Assembly (NCBI RefSeq): GCF_020092905.1
Contig: NZ_JAGSGB010000002.1
Coordinates: 1,054,001-1,118,000 of the forward strand
Source: Pacificimonas aurantium
Lineage (GTDB): Bacteria; Pseudomonadota; Alphaproteobacteria; Sphingomonadales; Sphingomonadaceae
Direction of reading: 5' to 3'
Length of the DNA stretch: 64,000 nucleotides
The notes under the pieces are model-generated. The model was given only the letters and a program-made list of their open reading frames with translations. It was not told the DNA's origin and made no database searches. Positions 17,064-27,268 of the stretch are shown piece after piece; within the stretch, counting starts at the first letter, position 1; each line of letters opens with the position of its first letter. Both the position numbers and the translations under genes were made by a program.

Positions 17064-19172
17064 CTAGTTCGCCCGAGCGGGCATCGGCGCGGAGACCGCC
17101 GCGACATTCGCCGCGCCGTCTTCCCCGACATCGTAGCGCTCGAACCAGCCGAGCACATAGGCGACCTTCGAGATCAGGTTCGACGGGCGCGCGGCGATAC
17201 CGTGGCCCGCCCCCTGAATGCGCACCATCGCCGTCGGCACGCCCTGAATCTTCAGCGCGGCGTAGAACTGCTCGGTTTCCGACATCGGCGTGCGATAGTC
17301 CTCCTCACCGGTAAGGAGCATCGTCGGTGTCTCGACGTTGCCGACCAGCGAGAGCGGGGACTGTTCCCAATAGAGCATCGGGTTGTCCCACGGCTTGGCC
17401 TGGAACAGCTCGTCCCAGGAGCCGGCGCCGAAGTCCGACGTAAGGATGAAGGTCGCCCAGTTGATCACGGGCTTCGCCACCACCGCGGCCCGGAACCTGT
17501 CGGTCTTTCCGACGATCCAGGCAGACAGCACGCCGCCGCCGGACCCGCCGGTGACGAAGAGCCGGTCAGGATCGACGAAGCCAGTCGCGACAGCCGCATC
17601 GACGCCCGCCATCAGGTCGTCATAGTCGCCGCTGGGATAAGCCTGGTCGATCTGCATGGCGAAATCATCGCCATAGCCCGTAGATCCGCGCGGGTTGCAG
17701 TAGGTGACGACATAGCCCTCGGCGGCATAAAGCTGCACTTCGGCGGAGAAACGCCGACCGTAATTCGCATGCGGGCCGCCGTGAATTTCGAGGATCATGG
17801 GGTAGGTCTGCGAGCTGTCGAAATCGGGCGGCGTTACAATCCAGCACTGGCTTGTGACGCCGTCCGCCGCCGTGACCGGGAGTTCGCGAACTTCGCCGAA
17901 GCGCGTCTGCGCCTTCAGATCGGCATTGATGTTCGTCAGCTGCCGCACACGGCCGTTCCGCAAGGTGGCCAGTTCTGCGGGTGCATCGTCCGACGCCATG
18001 TTGAAGGCGACGGTTCCGGCATCGTCGGCAACGTCGATGCTGGCGCCGGAATAGGGGCGGCCGAGGCTTTCCCCGCCAAGGCCCTCTGCCAGCACGTCAT
18101 AGTCGTCGCCGCGCACCGAGCCCCGGGCCAGCTTCGTCGTGCCGCCATCGTCATAAACGAAGTAGAGACTGCGTCCGTCCGCAGCCCAGTCATAGCCGCC
18201 GATGGTACGGTCGAGACCGGCCGCCACGCGCCGCATGTCCGACCCGTCGAGACGGCTGGTCCAGAGTTCCAGCGGGACATGCCAGGACTTGCGGTCCGAG
18301 CGCCGTAAGAACGCGATCCGGTCCCCGTCAGGAGACACGAGCGGGGCAAATTCGCTTTCCGGCGTCGTGGCAAGCGGGGTCACGGCCATCGTGCGAACGT
18401 CGACGGCGAACAGGTCGTTCTGCCCCTGCCCTTCGCGCCAGTCCTCGGTCCTGTCCGACGATACGAACAGACGGGCGCCGTCCGGCGACCAGGTGGCGGT
18501 CCCGCCATAGTCATAGTCGTCGCGCGTCAGCTGTCGCGGCGTACCGCCCTCGGCGCTGACCACGAAGAGCTGGCTGAGGCCCTGCTCGTAAAATCCGGCG
18601 CCGTCGCCGCGGTAGAAAGTCTGATCGATCACCTTCGGGCGCGCACTCCACTCGGCGCCTTCCGGCGGGCTGGGCAGCTTCGCGATCGGATCGGGATCGG
18701 CGGGCTGGAACATGGTGAAGGCAATCTGCCTGCCGTCCGGCGACCAGGAGAGGCTGGACGGGCTCTCGACGAGGTCGGTGAGCCGGGCGGTCTCGCCGCC
18801 CTCCATCCAGCGCACGTAAATCTGCGAGCCGCCCCCTTCTTCCGAACTGACATAGGCGATGCGCTCACCGTCCGGAGACCAGCGCGGACTGGAAAAGCTC
18901 TTCGCGCCCGAGAACAGCGGCACATGGCTGCCATCCTCAAGGTCGTAGACCCAGATCGCGGAGCGCGGCGCGTCGCCGCGAATGTCGAAGCCACGGCGCG
19001 TATAGGCGATCTTTGTCCCGTCCGGCGAGACCTGAGGCTGCGTGGCATATTCGAGCTGGAACACGTCCATCAGCTCGAACAGCGTTGGATCCGTCTCTTC
19101 CTTCTCCTGAGCCATTGCAGGCGCAGAGAAGGCCAGCGCCGCCATCGCGACGCATGCAAACCGTTTCATCAT
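17064..19172 (-). CDS. Secreted S9-family prolyl oligopeptidase-like serine peptidase
   Basis: A 702-residue periplasmic or surface serine peptidase (dipeptidyl/acylaminoacyl peptidase branch). Signal peptide: MMKRFACVAMAALAFSAPAMAQ. A WD40-like beta-propeller with repeated SPDG blades (residues about 40-370) is followed by an alpha/beta hydrolase domain with nucleophile motif GGSGGG near 560 and the catalytic histidine in GAGHG near 670. The start at 19172 is preceded by GGAAAG; an in-frame upstream codon at 19208 would spoil the signal peptide. Together with the neighbouring M20 enzymes it suggests peptide scavenging. Confidence 0.93.
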   Translation of the reverse strand: MMKRFACVAMAALAFSAPAMAQEKEETDPTLFELMDVFQLEYATQPQVSPDGTKIAYTRRGFDIRGDAPRSAIWVYDLEDGSHVPLFSGAKSFSSPRWSPDGERIAYVSSEEGGGSQIYVRWMEGGETARLTDLVESPSSLSWSPDGRQIAFTMFQPADPDPIAKLPSPPEGAEWSARPKVIDQTFYRGDGAGFYEQGLSQLFVVSAEGGTPRQLTRDDYDYGGTATWSPDGARLFVSSDRTEDWREGQGQNDLFAVDVRTMAVTPLATTPESEFAPLVSPDGDRIAFLRRSDRKSWHVPLELWTSRLDGSDMRRVAAGLDRTIGGYDWAADGRSLYFVYDDGGTTKLARGSVRGDDYDVLAEGLGGESLGRPYSGASIDVADDAGTVAFNMASDDAPAELATLRNGRVRQLTNINADLKAQTRFGEVRELPVTAADGVTSQCWIVTPPDFDSSQTYPMILEIHGGPHANYGRRFSAEVQLYAAEGYVVTYCNPRGSTGYGDDFAMQIDQAYPSGDYDDLMAGVDAAVATGFVDPDRLFVTGGSGGGVLSAWIVGKTDRFRAAVVAKPVINWATFILTSDFGAGSWDELFQAKPWDNPMLYWEQSPLSLVGNVETPTMLLTGEEDYRTPMSETEQFYAALKIQGVPTAMVRIQGAGHGIAARPSNLISKVAYVLGWFERYDVGEDGAANVAAVSAPMPARAN

Positions 19173-19243
19173 CTTTCCAGGTCCCCTCGCTGTCTCTCTG
19201 ATGCGCATCTGACTAGCGGGAGATGGGGGGCCGGTCTAATCCG

Positions 19244-20581
19244 TTAGTCGAACGGATTCGCCTTCGAGCGAAGGTTGAGACGCAGGGGAACGCCCTCCAG
19301 ACCGAATTCCTGCCGCAGCGAGTTTACGAGGTAGCGCTGGTAGCTGGCGGGCAAAGCCTCAAGCCGGTTGCCGAAGACAATGAAGGTCGGCGGCCGGGTC
19401 TTTGCCTGAGTGATATAGCGCATCTTGATCCGGCGCCCCTTCGGCGCGGGCGGCGGATTGGTTTCCTGCGCATTTTCGAACCAGCGGTTGAGCTGCCCCG
19501 TCGACACACGGCGGCTCCAGGCGTCGCGCTGCTCGAAGGCAACCTTGATCAGCGTGTCGATGCCCTTTCCGCTGAGCCCCGAAACGGTCAGGAGCGGCAC
19601 GCCGGAAATCTGCGACAGGCCGTCGGCTAGGGCTGCGCGAACGCCATTGAAAAGCCGCGACTGGTCCTCGGCGGCGTCCCATTTCGACAGGCACATGATA
19701 AGGGCGCGGCCCTCCTGCAGCACCTGATCTGCGATACGCAGGTCCTGCGCCTCCAGTCCCTTAGTGGCGTCGAGCAGGATGATAACGACTTCGGCGAAGT
19801 CGATGGCCCGGCGCGTGTCGGCAACCGAGAGCCGCTCGAGCTTGTCCTGCACCTTTGCGCGCTTGCGCACGCCCGCCGTGTCGATCAGCCGGACGTCGCG
19901 CCCTTCGAAGCTCCATTCGATCTCAATACTGTCGCGGGTAATGCCGGCCTCCGGGCCGGTAACAAGCCGCTCTTCCTCAAGGATCTTGTTGATCAGCGTC
20001 GACTTGCCGGCATTCGGACGGCCGACAATGGCGAGCCTGAGCGGTCCTTCTTCCTCGTCCCCCTCCTCCTCTTCGGCAGCGAGCGCGTCGAGATGGGGAG
20101 CCAGCGCCTCGTACAGATCGGCCATGCCCACACCATGCTCGGCGGAGATGGCGACGGATTCGCCGAGGCCGAGTTCAAAGGCCTCGTAAAGACCGGGATC
20201 GGCGGCGCTGCCTTCCGCCTTGTTCGCGACCAGGACGAGCGGGACCTTCTGACCGCGCATCCAGTCTGCGAAATGGCGATCGAGCGGCGTCAGCCCGGCC
20301 CGCGCGTCGATCACGAGCAGCGCGGCAGCAGCGTCGCCAAGAGCGGCCTCGGTCTGCTGGCGCATGCGTCCCGACAGGGTTTCCGGCCCCGCCTCTTCGA
20401 GGCCCGCCGTGTCGACGGCGATGAAGTGCAGGTCCGAAAGGTCGGCTTCGCCCTCGCGCCGGTCGCGCGTCACGCCGGGCGTGTCGTCGACAAGCGCGAT
20501 GCGCTTCCCGACGAGCCTGTTGAACAGGGTCGACTTACCGACATTCGGTCGTCCGATAATGACGACCTTCGGAAGGGCCAT
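19244..20581 (-). CDS. der: Ribosome biogenesis GTPase Der (EngA)
   Basis: An essential double-GTPase for 50S ribosomal subunit maturation. Two G domains are seen: GRPNVGKSTLF at residues 9-19, and GRPNAGKSTLI near 185, each with DTAG (VDTAGLEEA and IDTAGVRKRAK) and NKxE/SKWD specificity motifs, then the C-terminal KH-like domain. Its 445 residues are standard. It is the last gene of a leftward group TPR protein-bamB-der, an order seen widely in proteobacteria. Confidence 0.97.
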   Translation of the reverse strand: MALPKVVIIGRPNVGKSTLFNRLVGKRIALVDDTPGVTRDRREGEADLSDLHFIAVDTAGLEEAGPETLSGRMRQQTEAALGDAAAALLVIDARAGLTPLDRHFADWMRGQKVPLVLVANKAEGSAADPGLYEAFELGLGESVAISAEHGVGMADLYEALAPHLDALAAEEEEGDEEEGPLRLAIVGRPNAGKSTLINKILEEERLVTGPEAGITRDSIEIEWSFEGRDVRLIDTAGVRKRAKVQDKLERLSVADTRRAIDFAEVVIILLDATKGLEAQDLRIADQVLQEGRALIMCLSKWDAAEDQSRLFNGVRAALADGLSQISGVPLLTVSGLSGKGIDTLIKVAFEQRDAWSRRVSTGQLNRWFENAQETNPPPAPKGRRIKMRYITQAKTRPPTFIVFGNRLEALPASYQRYLVNSLRQEFGLEGVPLRLNLRSKANPFD

Positions 20582-20591
20582 AGCGGCTCCC

Positions 20592-21908
20592 CTAGCGCCA
20601 GGCGCTCAGGCGCCCGCTTTCATCGAGTAGGTAGAGTGTTTCACCGGCAACGATGGGCGGCAGGTAGAAGCGCTTGCCAACGCGGCGGCGGCTCTCGACT
20701 TCGCCCTCGGCGGGATCGACGGTGAGAAGCTCGCCCTCCGAATTGGTAAGCCACAGACGCCCGCCCGCAAGAACCGGCCCGCGATAATAGATCGGCCCCT
20801 TCTGGTCCTTCATGTCCCGCCAGCGGGGAAGCTGGGTGATCCAGCGAATCCGGCCGTCGGATTTCTGCACGGCCGCGAGTTCGCCGAGGGTCGAGACGGT
20901 GAAGACCCAGTCCCCCGCGACCCAGGGTGTAGAGACACCGCCCAGCGTCTGCTCCCACTGCCGCTGACCGCCGGTAAGGCGAATGCTGACAAGACGTCCG
21001 CCATGCCCGAAGGCGATGACATTGCCATCGTCGTCGATCACCGGCGAGGCATCGATGTCGCTAAGCGCCGTCAGAGCCGTCGTCCGGCCCGTGCGCGCGA
21101 TCAGATCCTGCCAGACCGTCCGACCGTTCTCCACGCGCGCTGCCGTCAGTTCGCCGGAGGAAAAGCCCACGACCGCCGTGTCACGCAAGACCGCCGGAGA
21201 GCCGGCGCCGAGAAGACCGGTGGCTTCGACCGTGCCGATGACCTCCCACTCGCGCTCGCCCGTGTCGGCATCAAGTGCGATCATCTGATTGTCGAGCGTC
21301 ATGGCGAAGACGCGGTTTTCCGCGACGGTCGGCGCGCCGCGCAGGGGAAGCTCCAGATCGCGGCGCCAGATTTCGCTTCCCGTTTCGGCATCATAGGCCG
21401 CTACGAGACCATAGCCCGACGTCGCATAGACGCGTCCGCCGAGAGCGGACACGCCGCCGCCAAAGGCCACGCGGCGATCCTCTTCTTCGGGACGCAGGAC
21501 GGAAGACCAGAGCGAACGGCCGGAGTGCGCGTCGAAGGCAGAGATGCGCGACACCGTATCCATCGCGAAGATGCGCCCGCCGCTGACGACGGGCGGAGCG
21601 CCATAATAGGCGTTCTTCGTGGACGCTTCACCGATCTGCACGTCCCAGCGGCGTTCCGGTGACACCGGGACAAAGACATGGCCGAGCGACTTCGCCGCTT
21701 CGCCGCCCGGCTGGGTCCACTCCGCGTTCGGGATGCTGGGCGGTAGCACGACCGGCTGGCCGCGCAGGTCGGGATCGGCCTCGACTCGCGATTCGCCCGG
21801 CAGCACGGCGACGCGGTTGCCGACGGTCGGCGTTCGTGCCTCATCGCCGCCGAACAGGCCGCAACCGGCCAGAAAGATCAGCGTCAGCAGGGAAAGGGCG
21901 CGGGTCAT
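20592..21908 (-). CDS. bamB: Outer membrane assembly lipoprotein BamB (PQQ-like beta-propeller)
   Basis: A 438-residue lipoprotein of the BAM complex, which inserts beta-barrel proteins into the outer membrane. The lipobox is LAGCGLFGG with the lipidated cysteine at residue 16. Eight-bladed PQQ-type repeats are visible (IFAMDTVSRISAFDAHSG, VYATSGYGLVAAYDAETG, VFAMTLDNQMIALDADTG). It starts four bases inside the preceding TPR gene and ends ten bases before der, the conserved context that supports the BamB assignment. Confidence 0.94.
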   Translation of the reverse strand: MTRALSLLTLIFLAGCGLFGGDEARTPTVGNRVAVLPGESRVEADPDLRGQPVVLPPSIPNAEWTQPGGEAAKSLGHVFVPVSPERRWDVQIGEASTKNAYYGAPPVVSGGRIFAMDTVSRISAFDAHSGRSLWSSVLRPEEEDRRVAFGGGVSALGGRVYATSGYGLVAAYDAETGSEIWRRDLELPLRGAPTVAENRVFAMTLDNQMIALDADTGEREWEVIGTVEATGLLGAGSPAVLRDTAVVGFSSGELTAARVENGRTVWQDLIARTGRTTALTALSDIDASPVIDDDGNVIAFGHGGRLVSIRLTGGQRQWEQTLGGVSTPWVAGDWVFTVSTLGELAAVQKSDGRIRWITQLPRWRDMKDQKGPIYYRGPVLAGGRLWLTNSEGELLTVDPAEGEVESRRRVGKRFYLPPIVAGETLYLLDESGRLSAWR

Positions 21909-22669
21909 TCGGCAGTCTCGTCAGCGGAAGTTTCGGTCAAATTCGCCGCTTCGGGTGCAGTCGGCTCGTCGAGCGCCAGTTCGTCATCGACAGCGCCGCC
22001 ATAGGCAGCCGCCATCTGGCTGGCCCGGTCGCGCAGCGTGGGCGGCAGGTCTTCGTCGCCCGCCATGGCAACGTAAAGTTCGGCGGCGCGGTCGGTCTCA
22101 CCCTCTTTCAGATAAGCGGCTGCAAGCAGCTCTCCGGCGACGCCGAACCACGGCGTGCCAGGCTGCGCGAGCGGCGCCAGCCGCGAGGTCAGCTCCGCCG
22201 GTTCGGCATCGTCGAACCCGAGCTGCGCGGCGCGAATGGCAGCAAGGTCGCGCAGCGGCTGTGCGATGGAGGGGTTGTTTTCGATCTGGCTGTAAGCAGC
22301 GATGGCACCGTCGATGTCGCCATCCTCCACAAGGAAGCCCGCAGCGAGCAGTTTCGACAGATCCGAATAACCCCGAACATCGCTGCCCGCCAAACGCTCG
22401 ATGGTCTCAATCGACTGCGGATTGCCGAGATCGAGTCCCTTCAGCGCCTGGTCGAATTCCTCGGCCTGCACGGCGGCATCGGCGGCCTTCTGCTCCTGCC
22501 ACCAGAGATAACCGGCAAAGGCGATGAGCGCGATGCCGAGAATGATCAGCAAAGGCCTGCCGAACCGGCTCCAGAAACCGGTCAGCTGGTCTTGCCGATA
22601 GGCATCATCGACCTCTCGCATGAACGAGGTCGTCGTCGGATCAGCGGGAGTGGCTGGCGGCTTGGCCAA
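21905..22669 (-). CDS. Inner-membrane TPR protein (YfgM-like)
   Basis: A 254-residue protein with a short cytoplasmic N-terminus, one transmembrane segment (ILGIALIAFAGYLWW, about residues 48-62) and a periplasmic TPR region. This matches the TPR_21/YfgM family, described in E. coli as an ancillary SecYEG-associated chaperone of the periplasm. It overlaps bamB by four bases, as in many proteobacteria, linking export and outer membrane assembly. Confidence 0.88.
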   Translation of the reverse strand: MAKPPATPADPTTTSFMREVDDAYRQDQLTGFWSRFGRPLLIILGIALIAFAGYLWWQEQKAADAAVQAEEFDQALKGLDLGNPQSIETIERLAGSDVRGYSDLSKLLAAGFLVEDGDIDGAIAAYSQIENNPSIAQPLRDLAAIRAAQLGFDDAEPAELTSRLAPLAQPGTPWFGVAGELLAAAYLKEGETDRAAELYVAMAGDEDLPPTLRDRASQMAAAYGGAVDDELALDEPTAPEAANLTETSADETAE

Positions 22670-22759
22670 GGAAGGCGCTCCTGAATGTTCGGAAAATTTG
22701 CGGACGACACATAGCGGCGGCGCCCCAGCGGCGCAAAATCAATTGCTGAAGAGAGGACC

Positions 22760-23626
22760 CTAGTCCTTCTTTACGCCGTAAAGCTGCGCATCCTCCGGAA
22801 AATCTCGAGATTTGACTGCGGTCGCATATTCGCCGGCAGCCCGGGAGATGTCCTCTGCCATCGTACCGAACCGCTTGACGAAACGCGGAGTGCGCTCGAA
22901 CAGGCCGAGCATATCCTCCGCGACGAGCACCTGCCCGTCGCACGACGGCGAGGCGCCGATGCCGATGGTGGGAATGTCGAGGCCAGCCGTCACATTGCGC
23001 GCAATCTCCTCGATCACGCCCTCGATCACGACGGAGAAAGCACCGGCCTGCTCGACCGCCTTCGCATCCTCGGCGATCTTGGCGGCCTCCTCCTGGCTCT
23101 TCCCGCGCGCGCCATATCCGCCAAGCGCGTTCACGGCCTGCGGCGTCAGGCCGACATGCGCCATGACGGGGATGCCCCGCTGCGTCAGGAAGCTGATCGT
23201 ATCGGCCATGGCGGTACCACCCTCGAGCTTCACGGCAGCGCAGCCGGTTTCGGCCATGATGCGAGACGCTGCGCGGAACGCGGCTTCCGGACTTTCCTCA
23301 TAGCTGCCGAAGGGCATGTCGACGACGATGAGCGATTTGTAGGAGCCGCGAACGACGGCGGCGCCATGCGCGCACATCATGTCGAGCGTGACGGGGAGGG
23401 TCGACGGCAAGCCGTAGATGACCTGTCCCAGGGAATCGCCGACGAGAAGCACGTCGCAATGCTCATCGAGAAGCTGCGCCATGCGTGCGGTGTAGGCCGT
23501 CAGCATGACGATCGGCTCGCCGCCGCTATTCTTGCGTGCGCGAATGGCAGGGACGGTCAGGCGCCGTACGGGCTCCGGCACGGGACGCGATCGGCTGGTC
23601 GACGTATCTATCGTGAAGGTAGACAT
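22760..23626 (-). CDS. panB: 3-methyl-2-oxobutanoate hydroxymethyltransferase
   Basis: The first committed step of pantothenate (coenzyme A) synthesis, adding a hydroxymethyl group from 5,10-methylene-tetrahydrofolate to ketoisovalerate. Its 288 residues contain [29 protein letters not shown], with the Mg-binding aspartate in VGDS, then KLEGG and the C-terminal [15 protein letters not shown] signature. It lies between a DMT transporter (11 bases upstream) and the TPR gene; panC is not in the window. Confidence 0.96.
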   Translation of the reverse strand: MSTFTIDTSTSRSRPVPEPVRRLTVPAIRARKNSGGEPIVMLTAYTARMAQLLDEHCDVLLVGDSLGQVIYGLPSTLPVTLDMMCAHGAAVVRGSYKSLIVVDMPFGSYEESPEAAFRAASRIMAETGCAAVKLEGGTAMADTISFLTQRGIPVMAHVGLTPQAVNALGGYGARGKSQEEAAKIAEDAKAVEQAGAFSVVIEGVIEEIARNVTAGLDIPTIGIGASPSCDGQVLVAEDMLGLFERTPRFVKRFGTMAEDISRAAGEYATAVKSRDFPEDAQLYGVKKD

Positions 23627-23637
23627 GGGCGGCGCTT

Positions 23638-24501
23638 CTAACCGGCGAACTGCAGGATGGCGAGGCCGCCCGCGAGAATGAGCGCGGCGACGATCCGCCG
23701 GGTCCCGAACCCTTCCTTCAGAATGAGAGCACCGAACAGGGCGGCGAACACGACCGAGGTCTCACGCACTGCCGACACGCGCGCCGCCTCCGTCAGCGAG
23801 AAGGCGTAGAGCGCCGCCCCGTAGCTGAGGATGGACAGGCCCCCTCCTGCCAGGCCGTAACGCCATTTCGCACGTATGATCTCGCCCCAGCGGCCGCGGC
23901 GGCGCCACAGAGCCAAGGGAGTGATGCCCAGACAGTCGAACATGAACAGAAGGACGATGAAGGTGAAAGGTGACGGCGCCGCGCGCACGCCCGCAGCATC
24001 GGTAACATTGTAAAGCGCAATACCAGCCGCCGTCAGCAGCGCGAACAGGAGCGCCCGGCGGTCGGGATGGGCCAGCAGCCCGACACCCCGCGGCGGCAGG
24101 GCAAAGGCGACGACCGCTAGTGTGGCGATGACCAGGCCGAGAACCGCAGGAAGCGACAGCGCCTCCCCCAGGACGAGCCAGGCGAGGAGCCCGGTCAGCA
24201 GCGGAGCCCCTCCGCGCATGATGGGGAAGACGAGCGAGAGCTCCCCATGCTTAAGAGCCCCGACCAGAACGAGCTGGTATGCGAAGTGCGCCGGCACCGC
24301 GACCGCGAGAGCGCGCCAAGTGGCCGCGTCGGGCGGCGGCACGACGAACAGCGCCGGTGCCACCATCAGAGCCGCACTGCACTGGAGAATGGCGCGCGAG
24401 GAGAGAATGTCCGCGCCTGCCTTTACGCTGAGATTGGCAGCCGCAAGCGTAAGCGCGCTGAACAGGCCAAGAGCGAGCGCCAGAAGTTCCGGGCTCAGCA
24501 C
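23638..24501 (-). CDS. EamA/DMT-family transporter
   Basis: A 287-residue inner-membrane protein with about ten hydrophobic helices and duplicated EamA domains; [19 protein letters not shown] and [15 protein letters not shown] are the conserved helix 3-4/8-9 regions with the typical late glutamates. It lies in a leftward run (purT, Spx-like, this gene, panB) with short gaps, so it is probably co-transcribed. The substrate is unknown. Confidence 0.9.
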   Translation of the reverse strand: MLSPELLALALGLFSALTLAAANLSVKAGADILSSRAILQCSAALMVAPALFVVPPPDAATWRALAVAVPAHFAYQLVLVGALKHGELSLVFPIMRGGAPLLTGLLAWLVLGEALSLPAVLGLVIATLAVVAFALPPRGVGLLAHPDRRALLFALLTAAGIALYNVTDAAGVRAAPSPFTFIVLLFMFDCLGITPLALWRRRGRWGEIIRAKWRYGLAGGGLSILSYGAALYAFSLTEAARVSAVRETSVVFAALFGALILKEGFGTRRIVAALILAGGLAILQFAG

Positions 24502-24507
24502 ACGGCG

Positions 24508-24894
24508 TTACTCGTCATCTTCGGGAATGTCGCTCGCCTCGCCGTCGAGAAGGCCGGCATCCTCATAGGCGTCGGCATCATAGCCCACGAGAAGCGGACC
24601 CCCATGTTCGATCACCGGCCGCTTTATCAGCGACGGGTTCGCCGCCATCAACGCAATTGCCTTCGCCTCCTCGACGTTGGACTTATCCGCCTCGTCCAGC
24701 TGGCGCCATGTCGTGCCGCGACGGTTCAGAAGCGGCTCGTACCCGACTTCGGACGCCCAGAGCGCCAGCCGGCTCTCTTCGATCCCCGCCTTCTTATAGT
24801 CGTGAAAATTATAGGCGACGCCATGCTCGTCGAGCCACCGCCGGGCCTTCTTCACGCTGTCGCAATTGGGAATGCCGTAGAGCGTCACCGTCAT
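24508..24894 (-). CDS. ArsC/Spx-family thioredoxin-fold protein (YffB-like)
   Basis: A 128-residue protein of the ArsC-like thioredoxin fold. It begins [20 protein letters not shown], where the single N-terminal cysteine in NCDSVKKA is the YffB/Spx-type redox residue, and has SLIKRPV in place of the arsenate-site arginine region. Related proteins are glutathione-dependent reductases or unassigned; this housekeeping copy is distinct from the arsC genes of the arsenic operon. It overlaps purT by four bases. Confidence 0.86.
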   Translation of the reverse strand: MTVTLYGIPNCDSVKKARRWLDEHGVAYNFHDYKKAGIEESRLALWASEVGYEPLLNRRGTTWRQLDEADKSNVEEAKAIALMAANPSLIKRPVIEHGGPLLVGYDADAYEDAGLLDGEASDIPEDDE

Positions 24895-26066
24895 TCGCTG
24901 TCTCCATAGTCGATGCGGACGCGGCCCGCCGCCTCGGCCGCCGCCTTCCTTGCCTCGTCGAGCGAGCCGGCGCGCACCAGCGCCACGCCCATACGGCGAA
25001 ACGGCCGGGTTTCCGGTTTTCCGAACAGGCGGACATCGACATGGTCCGCCTCGACCGACAGAGCTTCGGCAAGGCCGGTAAAGGAGAAGGCGCGGCTGTC
25101 GCGGCCAGCAAGGATCACCGCCGAGGCGGAGGGTCCGACGGCCCGCACCGGCGGCACGGGGAGCCCCAATATGGCGCGGACATGCAGGTCGAACTCGCTG
25201 AGGTCCTGGCTGACCAGCGTCACCATCCCCGTGTCGTGCGGCCGGGGGCTGAGCTCGGAGAAGATGACCTCCTCCCCCTTCACGAAGAACTCGACGCCGA
25301 AAATGCCATGGCCGCCAAGCGCTTCGACCACGCGCTCCGCCATGGCCTGCGCCTGATCGAGCGCAGCAGCGCTCATGGCCGCCGGCTGCCAGCTTTCCTG
25401 ATAATCGCCGCGCGCCTGCCGGTGGCCGATGGGCGGACAGAAGGAGATACCCGCCGCCGACGAAACGGTAAGCAGCGTGATTTCATAGTCGAAGTCGACG
25501 AACCCCTCGGCGATGACGCGCAGCCGGTCCCCACGTCCGCTATCCTCGGCATAGGCCCATGCCTCGGCGATGTCGCCCGGGCCGCGCACCGTGCTCTGGC
25601 CCTTGCCCGAAGACGACATGACCGGTTTTACAACGAGCGGGAAACCGATCTCAGAAGCCGCGTCCTCAAGCTCTCGCAGGCTTTCGGCATACCGGTAGGG
25701 CGAGGTGGTCAGACCAAGTTCCCCGGCAGCGAGGTCGCGGATGGCATCCCGGTTCATGGTCAGCTGCGCGGCGCGGGCCGAGGGCACGACGACCAAACCT
25801 TCAGCTTCCAAATCCGCGAGCACTTCGGTGCGAATGGCCTCGATCTCGGGCACGACGAAGTCCGGCGCATGCTTGCGGATGGCGGCCCGCAAGGCATCGC
25901 CGTCGAGCATCGAAAAGACCTCCGCCTCGTCGGCGACCTGCATGGCGGGCGCGTTCGCATAGCGGTCGCAGGCAATCACGTGACAGCCCAGACGCTGGGC
26001 GGAAATCACCACTTCCTTGCCAAGTTCGCCGGAGCCGAGAAGGAGGAGCTTTGCCGTAGGAGTCAT
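24891..26066 (-). CDS. purT: Formate-dependent phosphoribosylglycinamide formyltransferase
   Basis: An ATP-grasp enzyme making formyl-GAR from GAR, formate and ATP, the folate-independent third step of purine synthesis. [21 protein letters not shown] at the N-terminus, [11 protein letters not shown] and [10 protein letters not shown] near 75-85, [12 protein letters not shown] near 155 and the GVEFFVKG...[10 protein letters not shown] metal site are all present. The start at 26066 gives 391 residues, close to the E. coli enzyme, and has GGAAGG five bases upstream; an ATG 12 bases earlier is the alternative. Confidence 0.95.
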   Translation of the reverse strand: MTPTAKLLLLGSGELGKEVVISAQRLGCHVIACDRYANAPAMQVADEAEVFSMLDGDALRAAIRKHAPDFVVPEIEAIRTEVLADLEAEGLVVVPSARAAQLTMNRDAIRDLAAGELGLTTSPYRYAESLRELEDAASEIGFPLVVKPVMSSSGKGQSTVRGPGDIAEAWAYAEDSGRGDRLRVIAEGFVDFDYEITLLTVSSAAGISFCPPIGHRQARGDYQESWQPAAMSAAALDQAQAMAERVVEALGGHGIFGVEFFVKGEEVIFSELSPRPHDTGMVTLVSQDLSEFDLHVRAILGLPVPPVRAVGPSASAVILAGRDSRAFSFTGLAEALSVEADHVDVRLFGKPETRPFRRMGVALVRAGSLDEARKAAAEAAGRVRIDYGDSE

Positions 26067-26133
26067 GCGGCCTTCCATAACGCCCGCCGTTCGCGTTGCC
26101 AGCCTTCGCCGACCCGCGTATCCCTTCACGGTC

Positions 26134-26616
26134 ATGACTTCAAAGACCGCACCCCCCGACCATCCGGGCGTCATCGCGCCGCCGCCGCTGATCTTCGCCA
26201 TCCCTCTGCTCGCGGGACTGGCGGTCCATTACACCGTCGGCGCTATGGATATGGGTCTGCCCGCCCTCGTCCGCTGGCCCCTGGGTCTTGTCGCCATCTT
26301 CGCCGGAGCGGCGCTGGTGGGGCTGGCGATCGAACGGTTCGGCCGCGCAAAGACGAACCCGGAACCCTGGAAGCCCGCAACGGCACTGGTGACGGAAGGG
26401 ATCTACGCGCGGACGAGGAACCCGATGTATCTGGGTATGGCCATTACCTATGCCGGTCTCGCGATACTCTGGGACTGCTGGTTTACGCTCGCACTGCTGC
26501 TTCTGGCCCTGCTGGTCATCCATTTCGGAGTGATCCTGCGCGAAGAGCGCTATCTGGAGCGCAAATTCGGCGGCGAGTATGTGATGCTGAAGAAGCGGAC
26601 CCGGCGCTGGATCTGA
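26134..26616 (+). CDS. Isoprenylcysteine carboxyl methyltransferase-like membrane protein
   Basis: A 160-residue integral membrane protein of the ICMT/PEMT-like methyltransferase family (about four or five hydrophobic helices). The SAM-binding signature [14 protein letters not shown] (near residue 90) and the C-terminal [24 protein letters not shown] are diagnostic. The bacterial substrate is unknown; phospholipid or small-molecule methylation is a family-level guess. It is divergent from purT and convergent with nth four bases away. Confidence 0.88.
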   Translation: MTSKTAPPDHPGVIAPPPLIFAIPLLAGLAVHYTVGAMDMGLPALVRWPLGLVAIFAGAALVGLAIERFGRAKTNPEPWKPATALVTEGIYARTRNPMYLGMAITYAGLAILWDCWFTLALLLLALLVIHFGVILREERYLERKFGGEYVMLKKRTRRWI

Positions 26617-26620
26617 AGGC

Positions 26621-27268
26621 CTAAAGGGTCTTGTCCTCATACTCGCAAAGATCGACGAGGAAGCAGGCACCGCACTTCGGCGACCGGCTGGTGCAGATGC
26701 GCTTGCCGAACTGGATCAGCCAGAAATGCCCTTCCGCCTTTGCCCAGTCGGGCGCGCGAGCATCGAGATGCTCGGCAATCTTCGCCTCCGAATAGCCGCT
26801 GGCGAGGCCGGTGCGCTCGCAGACCCTGCCCACATGCGTGTCAACCGCGATGACGTCCTCGCCGAAGGTGAACGCCATGATGATATCGGCGCATTTCCGG
26901 CCAATTCCGTGCATCTGTAGAAGGCCGGCGCGCGTGCGCGGCACTTCCCCGCCCTTCTCGTCGATAAGCTGGCGGCAGAAGCGACGAATCGCCTTCGCCT
27001 TGTTGTTGTAGAGGCCGGCCGGGCGGATCGCGTCGACCAGCTCCTCGTCGCCGAGCGCCAGCATTTGCTCGGGCGTCGTGGCAAGCGCGAACAATGCGCT
27101 CGTCGCCTTGGCGGTGTTGGCGTCGCGCGACTGCGCGGAGAGCATGCAGGCGATGCAGGAGCGGAATGGATCCGGCTGCTCCTTCGGCCCCTTCGCACCG
27201 CGCGTATCGCCCGGCATGGCGTCCGCAAGCAGGCGGAACATCGTCTCGACCTCGGCATCGCTCAGCAC
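26621..27268 (-). CDS. nth: Endonuclease III
   Basis: A base-excision repair glycosylase/AP lyase for oxidised pyrimidines. HhH motif MHGIGRKCADI with the catalytic lysine, VDTHVGRVCERTG with the catalytic aspartate, and a C-terminal 4Fe-4S cluster CTSRSPKCGACFLVDLC (CX6CX2CX5C). The GTG at 27268 gives 215 residues, close to the E. coli enzyme. It starts within the last codons of the upstream HhH-GPD paralogue (seven-base overlap), so translation is coupled. Confidence 0.93.
   Translation of the reverse strand: MLSDAEVETMFRLLADAMPGDTRGAKGPKEQPDPFRSCIACMLSAQSRDANTAKATSALFALATTPEQMLALGDEELVDAIRPAGLYNNKAKAIRRFCRQLIDEKGGEVPRTRAGLLQMHGIGRKCADIIMAFTFGEDVIAVDTHVGRVCERTGLASGYSEAKIAEHLDARAPDWAKAEGHFWLIQFGKRICTSRSPKCGACFLVDLCEYEDKTL

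Noticed and set aside
17202-18308. 368-codon plus-strand open frame
   Set aside because: Antisense to the S9 peptidase, whose propeller repeats and catalytic motifs define the real frame.
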